Notes under the pieces: generated by a model
What the model saw: only the letters and a program-made list of their open reading frames with translations
What the model was told of the DNA's origin: nothing
The model's database searches: none
NCBI RefSeq assembly: GCF_030814995.1
Contig: NZ_JAUSVX010000017.1
Span: 1-64,000, forward strand
Length of the DNA: 64,000 bases
Direction: 5' to 3'
Source of the DNA: Labrys wisconsinensis
GTDB taxonomy: Bacteria > Pseudomonadota > Alphaproteobacteria > Rhizobiales > Labraceae
Part shown: piece after piece, positions 63,414-64,000 of the stretch
Layout: each line of letters starts with the position of its first letter
How positions within the stretch are numbered: the stretch's first letter is position 1
Position numbers and translations under genes: made by a program

Positions 63414-64000
63414 ATGCCGTCGATCCAGGTGCTGGCCGCCTTCCTCGCCACCACGGCGATCTTCGCCTATATCCCCGGGCCGGCCATGCTCTATGCCGCG
63501 GCCCAGACGCTGGCGCGGGGCCGCTGGTCCGGGCTGATGGCGGCGTTCGGCATCCATCTCGGCGGCTACGTCCATGTCGCCGCGGCGGCCGCGGGCCTGT
63601 CGTTCCTGTTCCACGCGGTGCCGGTGCTCTACCTCGCCGTCAAGGTCGCGGGCGCCGGCTATCTCGTCTGGCTCGGCATTTCGCTGCTGCGCGCCGGTGG
63701 GCCGGCACAGCACGCCTTGCCGCATGCCGAGGCGAAGTCGGGCCGGCGCGCCTTCCTGGAGAGCGTGACGGTCGAAGTGCTCAATCCCAAGACGGCGATC
63801 TTCTTCCTCGCCTTCCTGCCGCAGTTCGTCGATGCCCAGGCCGCCTTCCCGGTGTGGCTGCAGTTCGCGCTGCTCGGCACGGTCGTCAACCTGATGTTCT
63901 CCTCCGCCGACCTCGTCTGCGTCATGCTGGCCGGCGCGGTGGTGGCGCGGCTCAAGCGCTCCGGCCGGGCCCAGCGCCTGATGCGGCGGGCCGGCGGCAC
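63414..64000 (+). CDS. LysE/RhtB-family amino acid exporter (3' end outside window)
   Basis: 195 residues are visible and the frame runs off the end. It starts MPSIQVLAAFLATTAIFAY and contains IPGPAMLYAAAQTLARG, the LysE signature region. VEVLNPKTAIFFLAFLPQF is a second family motif. About five helices are seen in this part. It is co-oriented with the FMN-binding-type gene and is likely under the same MocR control. Confidence 0.9.
   Translation, partial: MPSIQVLAAFLATTAIFAYIPGPAMLYAAAQTLARGRWSGLMAAFGIHLGGYVHVAAAAAGLSFLFHAVPVLYLAVKVAGAGYLVWLGISLLRAGGPAQHALPHAEAKSGRRAFLESVTVEVLNPKTAIFFLAFLPQFVDAQAAFPVWLQFALLGTVVNLMFSSADLVCVMLAGAVVARLKRSGRAQRLMRRAGG

Noticed and set aside
1-64000. CRISPR arrays, tRNA or rRNA genes
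   Set aside because: No regularly spaced identical short repeats, cloverleaf-like sequences or rRNA stretches were seen.

Overview
This is a high-GC alphaproteobacterial chromosome segment, most likely from the Hyphomicrobiales (Rhizobiales). The basis is strong third-position GC bias, many ATGA stop/start overlaps, RPE-like palindromes and a carbohydrate-ABC/Dha gene mix typical of soil and plant-associated members. The genus cannot be fixed from sequence alone. No rRNA, tRNA or CRISPR array was seen.

Region 1 (1-24.1 kb) is accessory. Three RHS modules share almost the same core but end in three unrelated, AT-richer C-terminal domains, each followed by small partner genes, as in polymorphic toxin/immunity loci. 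The left module runs off the window. The central one is a giant exported RHS protein with an SpvB-like domain, FG-GAP-like motifs and YD repeats (14.0-20.4 kb), split by a frameshift at a CCGG repeat. The third is an orphan core/toxin cassette (20.9-22.7 kb) with an internal TAG. Between them, on the minus strand, lies a compact type II secretion operon in transcription order gspK-D-O-E-F-G-H-I-J-L-M-C (13.8-3.4 kb), head-to-head with the giant RHS gene. An IS remnant abuts its 3' end. Short dispersed repeats surround the last small genes (23.1-24.1 kb).

Region 2 (24.1-31.9 kb) holds a formylglycine-type sulfatase or phosphonate monoester hydrolase, a Yip1-like membrane protein, a lyxose-isomerase-type cupin, a three-gene ABC importer of the iron/aminoethylphosphonate type and an APH(3'')-like streptomycin phosphotransferase.

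Region 3 (32.1-44.8 kb) holds a TetR/MFP/RND efflux operon with a palindromic operator, an ABC-F protein, a FliK-like/FlhB-tail pair, a D-2-hydroxyacid dehydrogenase, a YkuD L,D-transpeptidase and a polytopic membrane protein.

Region 4 (45.0-58.0 kb) is a coherent same-strand catabolic cluster: TIM-barrel isomerase/epimerase, Gfo/Idh/MocA dehydrogenase, a carbohydrate ABC importer (binding protein, two permeases, a 56-residue membrane peptide, two different ATPases), then DhaL, DhaM, HPr, PTS Enzyme I, a small HTH-like protein and DhaK. Its likely logic is ATP-driven uptake of a polyol or sugar, oxidation and isomerisation, then PEP-dependent phosphorylation of a short ketose by a DhaKLM kinase with its own EI/HPr relay. 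The substrate is not known.

Region 5 (58.2-64 kb) has a Tad-type VWA protein, an aldehyde dehydrogenase, a MocR regulator divergent from an FMN-binding-type oxidase, and a LysE exporter cut by the window end.
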